The notes below the pieces were generated by a model. That model saw only the letters and a program-made list of their open reading frames with translations. It was not told the DNA's origin and made no database searches. From positions 37,281,098 to 37,345,097 of the forward strand of contig OX393549.1 in assembly GCA_947650365.1 (NCBI GenBank): a stretch of 64,000 nt of DNA, given 5' to 3'. Both the position numbers and the translations under genes were made by a program. Source of the DNA: Chamaelirium japonicum. Taxonomy: Eukaryota; Streptophyta; Magnoliopsida; Liliales; Melanthiaceae. Of the stretch, positions 11,921 to 32,120 are shown piece after piece. Position 1 is the first letter of the stretch, and each line of letters starts with the position of its first letter.

Positions 11921-11985
11921 TGATATTGGTTCGGTTCATCTCTGTCCAAATGGCTTAGATTGAGAGGCGAGCCGAACCAATATCA
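11921..11985. repeat. Short hairpin with 17-bp arms
   Basis: TGATATTGGTTCGGTTC at 11921-11937 is the inverted partner of 11969-11985 with one mismatch, leaving a loop of about 31 bp. A GA-rich stretch lies just upstream. It could be a very small MITE or a chance hairpin. The surrounding 11.5-12.5 kb shows no gene that I can support. Confidence 0.45.
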
Positions 11986-12490
11986 CTCATGTATGCTTCT
12001 TTCTCGATCTTTTTCTGAGTTAAACATGCAGTGCAATGCACAACCTTTTTCTACTTCAAGATCGAGTTGGCTTGAATCGTTGCAGGTTTGGTCCATGTGA
12101 TCCAATGCGGTCAAGAAATTTAGGTCCACAGCTCTTAAATCTCTCTTCTTTCTTTTTCTTTTTTTTTTAATCTGTTCCTCTTGTATCATCTTTATTTTGT
12201 GTGTTTATTATCTTAAAAATGATAAGTCTGAATGGTTGCTGTAAATTTGTCTTGAAGCTCAGTCATGATTTCTGTGCTTGAGTTTAGGTGATCAAGAACC
12301 AGGTGGTGAATGTCCACAGCCGCTATGGGGATTTTACTACCCATGGGTAACAAGCCTCTACGGATGATTCCAACTTGGGCCAGTTAGTGGCTTATGGAGT
12401 GGACATAGCTCGAAATGTTTTGATTATGAAGTTGGTGAAGTCATCTTGGTCTGTTTTGATTATGATGTTCATGAAGTCTTCTGGGTCATC

Positions 12491-12497
12491 ACTTAGA

Positions 12498-12582
<85 letters not shown>

Positions 12583-12653
12583 CTGTGGTGTATGTGTGTA
12601 TGTGTGGAGAGAGAGAGAGAGAGAGAACCCTGTGGCGTATGTGAGTGTGTGTG

Positions 12654-12697
<44 letters not shown>
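12491..12697. repeat. (GA)n microsatellite cluster
   Basis: Three (GA)n runs, about 12498-12579, 12605-12626 and 12655-12697, are separated by two related spacers (CCTGTGGTGTATGTG-like, then TGTGTGTGG). The repeated spacer shows that the block grew by tandem duplication and not only by slippage. Arg/Glu or Ser/Leu frames here are repeat translations. Confidence 0.85.
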
Positions 12698-13033
12698 AGG
12701 CACCCTAAAGCCTAAATCATATTGGTAGATTCTAAACCTATACTGATAAAGAAACTGATTAGATAGGATTTGCCTAAATAAATGAAAAGATGAACTAGAT
12801 AAAGTAGGTAACATAACAAAATAGACTCTTCGGGGCTATAGGTGTAGAAGAGGGTGAGGCCACCATTTGCAGCATTATCATCAAATCTTTAACCCAAGGC
12901 TGTCTTTGATGAAGATGAGCATGTAGAAACACAAGGATGGGCTTCTACCTAAGGCTAGCGATAGGCCCAAACGAGGCTCAGCCCGATTGAGTCGAACCCA
13001 TCAAGAGCAGGTTTGGGCCTATATCCAAACCCG

Positions 13034-13193
13034 CCATGTTTCTGCTTAGGATAAAATTGTCCTAAACCATAAGGAACCATGACTGGTAGACTAACTACTT
13101 TGTGTGATGCTTTAGTACACCAATATATAAGGATTCTGTTACGTGACTGAAAATCACAGTGTGTTGGGTTATCTAGCTGGCGTCGCATCACTC
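13034..13193 (+). repeat. Old Ty1/copia LTR fragment
   Basis: This 160-bp segment aligns end to end with 979-1138 inside the copia LTR at the start of the window. Shared words include GTTTCTGCTTAGG, GGAACCATG and GGGTTATC. Identity is clearly below that of a recent copy, so it is an old fragment of the same or a sister family. No LTR end is present. Confidence 0.65.
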
Positions 13194-13289
13194 ATATATA
13201 TTGAAAAGGCGAAAGGAGACGAGAATGGGCTCGTAGAGGGCCCCCAACACCGAGCCAGAGTTACAATTTAGTCTCCCATTGGATGTATA

Positions 13290-13523
13290 GGGGCTGTTTG
13301 GCATCATTCCGGAATAATCTATTTCCATTCCGAATTCCATGATTTGGAAATAACGGCTAGTAATTGTTCCGGTGAAATGAAGGACTTGGAAACTAACAAA
13401 TATCAGTCTGGCTGTTTCTTTGCCAACCGGACATCAAATTGAAATATAAATAGTAAATGACAATAATAACCTCTTCTGGAAGAGAATTAAGAGGAATAGT
13501 TGTTCTACATACCAAACACACCC
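13290..13523. mobile_element. MITE, GGGGCTGTTTGGCAT family, copy 1
   Basis: The ends are GGGGCTGTTTGGCAT and the inverse ATACCAAACACACCC, 234 bp apart. Two related copies lie at 27101-27343 and 27408-27536, sharing the subterminal CATTCCGGA-type words and a central segment like CCGGTG(A/T)AATGA. A possible 3-bp ATA duplication flanks it once the neighbouring hAT MITE is removed. The end sequence is of the type seen in Tourist-like MITEs, but the target site does not settle the family. There is no coding capacity. Confidence 0.65.
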
Positions 13524-13527
13524 ATAC

Positions 13528-13955
13528 TTAGGGCTGGCAATTTCGAACCCGACACGAAGTTAGCGGGTCGGGTGGTAAATGGGTCGACACGATAGACCCG
13601 TTTAATAAACGGGCCGGGTCCGGGTTCAGGGTCTGGACACGGTAGATATGAGAAGACCCGTTTAAAATTCAACGGGTCATGTCGAGTCGAGTCTACCTGC
13701 AATCCGATACTGTAATATATAGTATCAGCAGGTCTATCGGGTTAGGTCGGGTCGAGTCAGATTGGGTTAGATCGGGTCAACTAAATAAACTTATGTGGTA
13801 AATGGGTCTTATCGGGTCTACCCGTTTATGAACGGGTCAGGTACGGGTTTCGGATCTAGACACAATTAGTTAAACAGGTCGGGTCCCGTTCTAAGGGTTT
13901 TGGACACGACACGAAACTAGACAACCCGAACCCGACCCGACCCATTGCCACCCCT
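13528..13955 (-). mobile_element. hAT-type MITE with 8-bp target duplication
   Basis: The ends are TTAGGGCTGGCAAT and ATTGCCACCCCT, and the flanks are ACCCATAC (13520-13527) and ACCCATAG (13956-13963), an 8-bp duplication with one mismatch. It inserted at the very end of the previous MITE, since the duplicated bases include that element's last bases. The inside is made of GGGTC/GACCC words and a TACTGTAATATATAGTAT palindrome. The same family occurs in the opposite orientation at 48835-62734, where it is split by an LTR element. It is non-coding. Confidence 0.75.
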
Positions 13956-14593
13956 ACCCATAGTCACCCGCTGGCTGGGACACATGATCAGAACTGGGGA
14001 AAAACAAGATCACTCCCTGGAGAGTTCTTTAACTTTGGATACACAACATCTAACGGTATCCACAAACCCTATCATCGGCCCTACGTCAAGCTACATCTGA
14101 AGTTTTTCAGATCAGTGCTTGATTGAGGCCCAAGTCCTTGATACGGGCCTGAATTGGGCCTTGACTAGAGGTCAGATCACCAAGCAGGCCGATTCAGCAC
14201 CCATGACAATATATGGGCCCTAACTCGGGCTTGCTTGAGTCGGACCCATGCCTGGGCCCTGGCCCATAAGCCAGACCTTTTTCTACACCGTCTCGCCTTC
14301 TGCCGCTGCCCACAACCGTCCATCCGACCATCGACCACTGCCACCACCCGCACACGTTGAATACCCCTAAGATGCCATCACTCTACTTCACTTGTTGAGC
14401 TGTTTACTACAATCATACATTTTTCATTCATTGAAGGATCATTATCCTCAAAGGCAATGAAAGGATAAAAAATAAAAAAGTCACTTCTTTTTCCTTTTAA
14501 AGGCTGTTTAGAAAAACAAGAGAACATCACTTTTCATCTCACATGTTATTTTTATGTTACTAGCTAAGTAAATAGGCTTTCTTTTTCTTTTTC

Positions 14594-14964
14594 TTTTTTT
14601 TTTTTTGGTACATTTCAGAGAGGTCACAAACGGACCTCCGAGAGACATCACATGCCAGCGCTGCATAGAAAACCACCAGTAAGTGGGGAACGACAACTGG
14701 TCGCCAACAAGATACAAACAACAGTGCCACAACTGGCACACCTACAGAGACCTCCACTAGACGGTGGCACATAGATCACACCAAAGGGGAGGGCGCCTCC
14801 ACCGGCGCCACATACACCCCGGCCCATCAGCCACCAACCCAAGAGGCACGAGCTAAAACAACAAACAAAAAGATACAAACCAAAATTAACGACCCATTGC
14901 CATCTCCAGTAGATAGGCTCCTTCAGATAGGTAGATAGGCAATTAACTACCCTAGGCTACGAAG
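14594..14964 (-). mobile_element. Retroposon 3' tail (LINE or SINE), minus strand
   Basis: A T-run at about 14594-14606 marks a poly(A) tail on the minus strand. The 350 bp beyond it is moderately GC-rich unique sequence, unlike the AT-rich surroundings. Short overlapping frames are present, but none matches a protein I recognise. The arrangement fits a 5'-truncated LINE 3' end. Confidence 0.4.
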
Positions 14965-14968
14965 AAAG

Positions 14969-15260
14969 TTTTTTTTTTTTTTTGGACCAAATCCCACCAG
15001 TGCCCAATCCCATGTGCAGAACGCTTCGCAACAACCCGATCTATGCGCACAATTGGACGGTGTGCGGTTCACCCATGGGGGATGCCTGCCAGTGCCAGAA
15101 TTCGACGGCTGCGATGCGTTCTGTACGCACGCCCGAGACCAAGAACAACCAAGAGGAGAGGCGCTTTACCACCGAGATGCATCCAAAGTTGCATGGAGAA
15201 GAAAATGTCGCCGGCCAAAGCTCACCCAGTTCATATTTACTTAAAACTATATAGTTTCTT
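14969..15260 (-). mobile_element. Second retroposon-like tail, minus strand
   Basis: Fifteen T residues (14969-14983) are again followed by GC-richer unique sequence to about 15250, so a second poly(A)-terminated insertion in the same orientation is likely. No protein or tRNA-like box is clear, and the left boundary is a guess. Confidence 0.3.
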
Positions 15261-15809
15261 CCATGGCCATTCATAAGTGTACCTACTTCACCTCCTTTCT
15301 TTCTGCTGGTCTCTAACGCCAATTGCCTCCAATGATGTACCACTCACCACGCGGCTCATCACCAAATTCCTACCGCAACTCGTCACCAAGATTCCTACCG
15401 CAACTCGTCGATCACTTTCGGAATGTCTCGCTACTGTACAACACCATATCGACCTCTCACTACCCCACATTCACAAAGCGGTCGACTTGATGGAGAGCTT
15501 CAGGGACTTCATATATGCCAACTTAATTATATTTGCAACACAACTAAATCAGCTGCCTAACAGGCCTGAAGCACCCTTCCTCCACCGAGGAGATACAGGG
15601 TGAAATTCACACAGGCCTGCATATCACTTAGAGAGATGGAGATCCAAGGCCATTACAGTAGGATTACTAAAACTAATTGGCCTCGAAACAAAGAAAATAA
15701 AATTCAACCAAACACAAAATCAGACCTCAAACAAGAACAAAACAGCCAAAGCCTTGAACCACCTAAGGTTCAGGCTCAGTCTACAGCCATAGAAACATTC
15801 GATTCAGAG

Positions 15810-15891
15810 AGCATAAAATCGGCAACATCTCCTTTGACGTGCAAGCACACATGGAGATAAAAGACCTTAACAAAGAACAGCAAGCAGTCCC

Positions 15892-15959
<68 letters not shown>

Positions 15960-16037
15960 ATAAAATCACCAACATCTCCTTTGACGTGCAAGCAGGCATG
16001 GAGATACAGACCTTAACAAAGAACAGCAAGCTTTCCC

Positions 16038-16087
<50 letters not shown>

Positions 16088-16261
16088 ATAAAATCGCCAA
16101 TATCTCCTTTGACGTGCAAGCACGCATAGAGATACAGACCTTAACAAAGAACAGCAGGCAGTCCCATGGCAGAGAGAGCATAAAATCGCCAACATCTCCT
16201 TTGAAGTGCAAGCATGCATAGAGATACAGACCTTAATAACGAACAACAGCAGTCCCACGGC

Positions 16262-16349
<88 letters not shown>

Positions 16350-16440
16350 CATAAAATCGCCAACATCTCCTTTGTCGTACAAGGACCGCATAGAGATAGA
16401 CCTTAACAAAGTTCAGCAAGCAGTCCCATGGCAACAAGGG
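15810..16440. repeat. Composite minisatellite: 85-bp unit alternating with microsatellites
   Basis: Five copies of an about 85-bp unit are present, starting near 15817, 15957, 16086, 16176 and 16349. Recognisable words are GCATAAAATC, CAACATCTCCTTTGACGTGC and CCTTAACAAAGAACAGCA. They are separated by (GA)n, (GA)n, almost nothing, and (GT)n(GA)n. Each unit starts and ends in GA, so unit and microsatellite have expanded together. All frames across the block are repeat translations. Confidence 0.85.
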
Positions 16441-17232
16441 CAGTTGTTCAAAAACCTAAGACTACATCTATTATCCACCTCTGCATGAATTTCTATTGAC
16501 CAGACCCTGTCATCAAAGATTCAAAAATCCCAAAATATCCCAAACCTTGATCAAATAGTATTCAGTGATAAGGTCCAACTCCATGAAGAACCATTACCCA
16601 GATAGGCACCACGTTTCCTAAGCCCGCAGCCTATGCCTTTACTAGGCAAAGAGAACAAGTCACCTTACCCGGCAACTAATAGGAGGCTGGGAGTCCCATA
16701 TTCGTGCAACAAACACAAACAGTCCAATCGACACATCGAAATCGACATGCTGCAGTTGAGGTCAAATACGGAAACCATGGAAACATGCAAGCAAACCAGT
16801 GAGCTATTACCAACTACTACACTAGAGTAGAGCAAATGTTAGTCACCATAGCCAAAGCATCAAACAAAGGAGCCTCATGTTTATTGTTTGTCCATCCATA
16901 ACCACGAGATACAAGCCAAGGCAAATTTATGAAGACCGGATGACACACGCCAGACCACAACTAGAAAGTTCATAACCGCTCATCGTCTACACGACAGTAC
17001 TACTACTACTAGAACGAACATGACACGACATCGATAATTAACCTACTGAACTACTAACAACGCATCACACGCGAGATCCTCCGAATTCGACAGAGCCCTA
17101 CAAGAATTACCGTCGGACAAAATGTCAACGATACGCGTAATCGATGTTTAAGGAAAATTTAACGTTGATAATAGCGCATCAAAATCGCCGAGATAACCGC
17201 GTTCGTCACCTGGGTAAGAAAAATATGGCGAC

Positions 17233-26768
<9,536 letters not shown>

Positions 26769-26880
26769 TTGCGATCTACGATAATGGACGAGATGGGCTA
26801 GGGTTTTTCTGATCTTCTCGTGATGTGCGGGAAGAGAGGTCGGGAATTCTGAGCCCTAGGTGTGGCTACTACTTATAATG
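26769..26880 (-). promoter_or_regulatory. 5' UTR and core promoter of the RRM gene
   Basis: In transcript orientation a TATAAGT word (26871-26877) lies about 105 bp before the ATG. It is followed by an AAACCCTAG telo-box-like word near 26810, common in leaders of plant housekeeping genes. The transcription start was not determined. Confidence 0.4.
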
Positions 26881-27100
26881 GCAAAACCCATAAACTGTGC
26901 GAGTCCCATACACGATGGATGGTTTCTACAATCGAGATCCCAACCGTCCATTTTTGTATGAGCTTTAGGTGTGGTTACTACTTGTAAAGTGTAGCACCAC
27001 TCTATAATTTACCTAGATCCACTAACTATACGCCCAAGATTGTAGAAAGAGAGAGCCAACTCAATAGAAATAAGAAGAAAGATGATGGAGAAAAAAGGAA

Positions 27101-27343
27101 GGGGGTGTTTAGCAACGATCCAGAACTGGTATTTTCTATTCCCGATTCCGGATTTTAAAATTAACAGATGGTATTTTATTCCGGTGTAATGAAGAGTTAG
27201 GAACGTGATTTTATCATTCCATGTAATTCTCTGCCAATCGGACACTAAACCTTCAGATGAATACTGGAAAAAATAATTGACAGGAATACCCCCTGCTGGA
27301 TGAGGATTAAACGAAAAAGTTGTTCCACATGCCAAACACCCCC
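27101..27343. mobile_element. MITE, GGGGCTGTTTGGCAT family, copy 2
   Basis: The ends are GGGGGTGTTTAGCA and TGCCAAACACCCCC, 243 bp apart. The inside is similar along its length to 13290-13523. TAA follows the right end, as expected for a Tourist-type target, but the left flank does not match. Confidence 0.6.
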
Positions 27344-27407
27344 TAAACAAACATAATTTTATTCATTGCTAGATGACTTCACAATACAATAGATATGAGA
27401 CACTTAA

Positions 27408-27536
27408 GGGGTGTTTGGCATCATTCCGGATTTGTCCGTTTCTATCCGCATTCCATATTTTAAAATTAACAAATACTATTTATTCGGGTGGAATGAATGA
27501 CTTCGGAATGATAATGTATCACTTCGTCTGTTTCTA
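27408..27536. mobile_element. MITE, same family, copy 3 (left half only)
   Basis: GGGGTGTTTGGCATCATTCC at 27408 follows TTAA. Similarity to the other copies continues to about 27536, where it stops and a copia remnant begins shortly after. The right half and right end are missing. Confidence 0.6.
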
Positions 27537-27559
27537 TATTACCTAGCACACAACCACCA

Positions 27560-28010
27560 TATTACATTGGAAATAGAAATTGACGGGCTTAGCCTATCAG
27601 ACCATAAATACATAACCAGAAGTAAAGCGTCGAGTAGATCGATCTCCTGCATAATCAGCATTCGTGAAGCCACTAAGAGTGGAGTCTACATTCTTTTTGC
27701 AACATCGAGATGAGGCTTTCGAGGTGCTTCCATGAATCGACTAATGATACCCATGACATAACATACATCGGGTCTCGTGATAGCCACGTAAAGCAAACTC
27801 CCAACCATTTGATACACAAATGCATATTTAACTATCTTTCTTTCTTCTTTAATTTAAGATTTAGCTCCATGAGTTGCCATAGGCTTGCAACTAATTATGT
27901 CAAACTTTTCAATCACACCGACAAGAAACGCTCGGACTCTCTCGCCATTGACGTCTGTTGATCCATCTGATTAGAGAGGAACAAACAGATCTTCCAGGCA
28001 AAGAACAGTC
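27560..28010 (-). mobile_element. Ty1/copia RT-RNase H remnant (fossil)
   Basis: On the minus strand the sequence still reads like a copia polyprotein. It has a region resembling VGSLLYVAITRPDV and FMEAPRKPHLDVAKR, and an RNase H part like ADYAGDRSTRRFTSGYVF. It is a short, degenerate, old fragment without LTRs. Confidence 0.7.
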
Positions 28011-29662
28011 TGGTGGAGACTGTTATCACCCAGACAAAGTATATATATATATATATACTAGTAATGCCCGTGCCGGTCGGCATGCAAAAGATTTCGAGGG
28101 CGAGGACAACATTTTGAAGAAAGTGACAATACTTAAAAGGTGTCAAAAATATTTTGAGGGAGGTAACAATATCTAGAGGGTAGAAACAAAATATTTCGAG
28201 TGTGGCAAAAGATTTCGAGGCAAAACATTTTGAGTGCACGCAAAAGATTTTGAGGGAATTGCAAAAAAATTATAGAGCACTGACAATATATTGACGACGG
28301 TGATAATATTTAATTGCTAATGACGTAAATTTTAATTAGTTTTAGTGATGTAAAATTACTTTATCATGGGAGAGATGGCTTCCAACTGAAATATCTAATA
28401 ACTATCAATTGTAAGCTGTGGTAATAAAACATCAAACACAAACTTTATCCGAAAAAAAAAAAGCACAAAAAAACATCTGATGTTGAGAAAGAGAGAGAGA
28501 GAGATTAGAACACAAAAAATTGTTGAAAAATAAAATTACTGAGAGCATAACATGCAAGAAAAAAAAAACAAATAGACAAAAAATTGAAGAGAGAGAGAGA
28601 GAGAGAGAGACCAACTCCAAAAACAATGTGTAATTCTAAAAATAATAAAAATGCTTGATCAACATGAGAAAGAGATCGATGTCTTCCAACTGAAATATAT
28701 GGTCACTAACAATTGCAAGCTGTGATAATGAAACTGAAACACAAAATTTATTACGAAATGAAAAACCACAAAGAAAAATAATAAAAAATCAATCGTTGAA
28801 CATCCATGCAAAATCACAAAGAATGAAAAAATGAGAAAAATTTAACCTAGCAATCGACGGGTCAAGTTATATGTATACTCCTCCGATCTCCCTCTCCATC
28901 ACGATGGCATCCCTCGTGACAATAGCCCCCTCCTGACAGCCCCCTTTGGTCTCCCTCTCACTCGCGACTGCCCCCCTCCGGTCTCCCTCTCGCCTGCAAA
29001 CAGTCCCCCCCTTCGATCTTCTCTTCCTGTCATCAACGATCAACAAAGCAGAGAAATTTTGGTAAAATAAAAAATAAAATACCCTTGAACAGAGGACAGA
29101 AATGAAAAAAAAAGAACTTTGACAAACAACTCATATTAAATTTAACAAAGTGGAAAAAAAATTTCTTTAGATACAAAGAATGAACAGAGAAAAGACAAAA
29201 AGAAAAGAACTGCATTAAAAAACTTGCCAGAGCATTTTCGGTATCTGCTTGGCAGATGGCACACTCTTGGTATATGATCTGCCTTGAGTGGGTGGGCGCT
29301 TCGATGTGCACTCACTAAAAGAGGAGTTGAGCTGCACAATCAACAGTGGACAGGAGAAAGCACATCGGTCGGGACACTGGATTAGGTATTGAAGTTTCGG
29401 ACGTTAGATAACACTCCATAAAAGTTGATAGGCATACTCTGTGTGTACGCACACGCACGAAGGCGTGAAGAGGAATTCCAATTGTGACAGAGAAAGATGG
29501 CCTGGTCTCATGCAACTCATGGCCAATTCACAGTCGTGATAGATTGCATTAGATGACCTTGATCAATTTCATGAATAGTCACGTTACTTCTCGTGTCCTC
29601 TCCGATCCCCTTTGTCGAGTGTGTCACGCACATCGCGGATGGGGAGTATTGTGTACCTAAAA

Positions 29663-29797
<135 letters not shown>

Positions 29798-30202
29798 CAA
29801 TGGGCAGATATGTTAAAAATAAAAACTGATTCAAGTAGTGCAAAAACCTGAAATGTTTGCAAAGATTAGAATCAGCCTTTATACAATAAAGAAAGGGATT
29901 TCCAATTAGTTAACAGTTGATACCTGTCATGTGGATATCACTGACTCTAAGACACAGCATCAAATATGCTTTGCCTATTCATTTTCTTCTCTTTTGTTCA
30001 CTGAAAATCCTCCAACGCAGAACATACGGCATTGTAACAAATATGAATAACTTCTTCAAAATGCTACTTATGTCGATATACTTTCTAGTGCTGCATCCTC
30101 TTAGTAGTACAATCTCAAACAGAGCATGCCTAGTTAGAAATGTCAAACATAGCATGCCTGGTTAGAAATGATTTCTGTAACTGGTAAATGCATATATAAA
30201 AC

Positions 30203-30848
30203 TGGAACTTTGAGCACTCTACGATTTGGAGAGCGAGCAAAACTTGTACAGAATAAGGTAGTGATAAATGAAATAACAGAAGATAATGTCAATGGTTTGA
30301 GTGATCAAATTCGACAATTAAAGGTATGCTTATCTAAAAAGAGCAAAGATTTTTTAACTGCATTACTTGTCAACTTAGGGAAGGTATCATTTTGTTTTTT
30401 CTTTGGCTACAGGAAGAGCTTATAAAAGCGAAATCGTTTGGAGGTAATTTAGTTGGTACTAGTGGTGGATATTCTAAAGGGCACAGTGCTCGTGATAGAT
30501 TGAATCTTCTGAGGGTGAGCCTCAATCATGCTTTGATTTTACCTCATATTGATCACGATTCAGAAGAAGAAGTCGATGTTGATGAGGAGGATGCAAGAGA
30601 ATTGTGTGTTCAACTGAGCAACATCAATCCTTCCTCTGAAGATAACTCTGAGGGCTTATCGGAAAATAAGAACTCCATGTGTATTTCTCCATCTGAAGAG
30701 AGTTCAAATACTAAAATGGGCAATTCTACAGATACACATATGGATTGTTCTTGCAGTGAAGAACCTAATGTCAACTCAATTACAGAAGAAATCAAAGTGC
30801 ATTATGGAATATCAGAACCTGAAGTCCCCAGCGATGGCATACCTTTAA
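30203..30848 (+). pseudogene. Kinesin-12 (POK-like) gene fragment, two exons with intron
   Basis: Exon A (30203-30323) encodes [18 protein letters not shown] and [11 protein letters not shown], the last motor strand and the neck of kinesin-12. Donor AAG|GTATGC and acceptor CTACAG| bound an 89-bp intron. Exon B (30413 to about 30848) continues [30 protein letters not shown] and an acidic stretch (SEEEVDVDEEDARE), as in the POK/KIN-12 family just after the motor. The catalytic motor core upstream and the long coiled coil downstream are absent. After about 30848 the frame runs into (GA)n and unrelated sequence. No acceptor is obvious before exon A. The kept intron shows it came from genomic DNA, not from a processed mRNA. 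It opposes the orientation of the surrounding Helitron-like element. Confidence 0.7.
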
Positions 30849-31193
30849 GAGAGAGAGAGAGAGTTGGCAGCGACGATGTCGGCCAGTCGGATCTGGGGTC
30901 GCGGTGTCGGTCCGTCGGTCCGGGTCGTGATACCGGGCTCCTCTCTCTCATCCGGTTGAATCTGGGAGCCAACTCTCCTCCCCCCCCCCCAATGCCCCCC
31001 CCAACTCCTCTTCCCTCCCCTGCCCCCTCCACTCCGGCGACGGCGCCGACCTCTCCCTCGCCGACTCCCCCAAGATCGCCGACCCTGCCCTCGACCCAAC
31101 CATGCGACCAGCACCCGAGGAGGCCCTGCAGGAACCGAATCTCATCGGAGGGAGAGAAGTTGATCGCGGGGAGGGGGGGGCTGGATTTGGATC

Positions 31194-31259
<66 letters not shown>

Positions 31260-31263
31260 TCGA

Positions 31264-31302
<39 letters not shown>

Positions 31303-31330
31303 GGAGAAAGAGAGAGAGTGCGGGGGTTTC
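30849..31330. repeat. GA-rich tracts and GC-rich spacer
   Basis: Short (GA)n at 30849, a GC- and proline-codon-rich spacer (30870-31190), then (GA)n at about 31194-31254 and 31267-31300. The open frame that runs from the kinesin exon through this block is fortuitous. A similar pattern of (GA)n plus GGATCTGGATTTGG words occurs at 36726-37100 in the second element. Confidence 0.7.
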
Positions 31331-31543
31331 CATCCGGGGGTTTAGAAGGAAAAGGAGAGAGATAATGGCACAGTTGTCCGTATCGATCACCTTCCATTTT
31401 TGGAGGGCTGGTCGGATCAATCACAGCTGTTAATCTATATCTTCCAAGTGAATGACACTCACCCTAACAGCAATGAACGACTGTGTTTGTCTCTTACGGT
31501 TTGTCTCTGGACTCAATTAAATGTTTGTCCCCCCCACAAAACC

Positions 31544-31676
<133 letters not shown>

Positions 31677-31951
31677 ATGAAGATTTCGAGGGCGAGGACA
31701 ATATTTTGAGACAGGTGACAATATTTCAAAGGTGGCAAAAAAATATTTTGAAACTGCCGACAATTTATCGAGAGAGAGAACAATATTTTGAGGGTGATAA
31801 CAATATTTCATGAACGGTGAGTTAGGACGGCTAAACTCCTAGCTGAATCACAGTCACAAACTAAATCACAGTCAAACTGACTATGATTCACTTTGTTACT
31901 GTGATTTAGTTTTGATTCTCAGTTTAGCCCACCTAGCTACATTTAGAGAGC

Positions 31952-32120
31952 TTGAGTTTAGCCCTCCTAGCTACATTTAGGTCTGTTAATCAAAATTGTG
32001 ATTCAAATAACTTACATTAGAGAGTCACATACTGAGTTTAGCCCTCCTAGCTACATTTAGAGGACTTAAATCAAAACTGTGATTCTAAGACCTAAATGTA
32101 GCTAGGAAGGCTAAACTCAA
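31952..32120. repeat. 169-bp inverted repeat with direct copies of its end
   Basis: TTGAGTTTAGCCCTCCTAGC at 31952 pairs with its complement ending at 32120 (GCTAGGAAGGCTAAACTCAA). Two more direct copies of TTTAGCCC(A/T)CCTAGCTAC lie near 31923 and 32038. It is probably a small MITE with a partly duplicated end. No clear target duplication was seen. Confidence 0.5.

Noticed and set aside
14508-14878. Cys/Trp-rich small frames on the minus strand
   Set aside because: Three overlapping frames in a poly(A)-terminated retroposon tail; none matches a protein family.
30802-31345. Extension of the kinesin frame through proline-rich and Arg/Glu-rich sequence to 317 codons
   Set aside because: Family similarity stops where (GA)n begins at about 30849; the rest is GC-rich spacer and microsatellite with no kinesin coiled coil.
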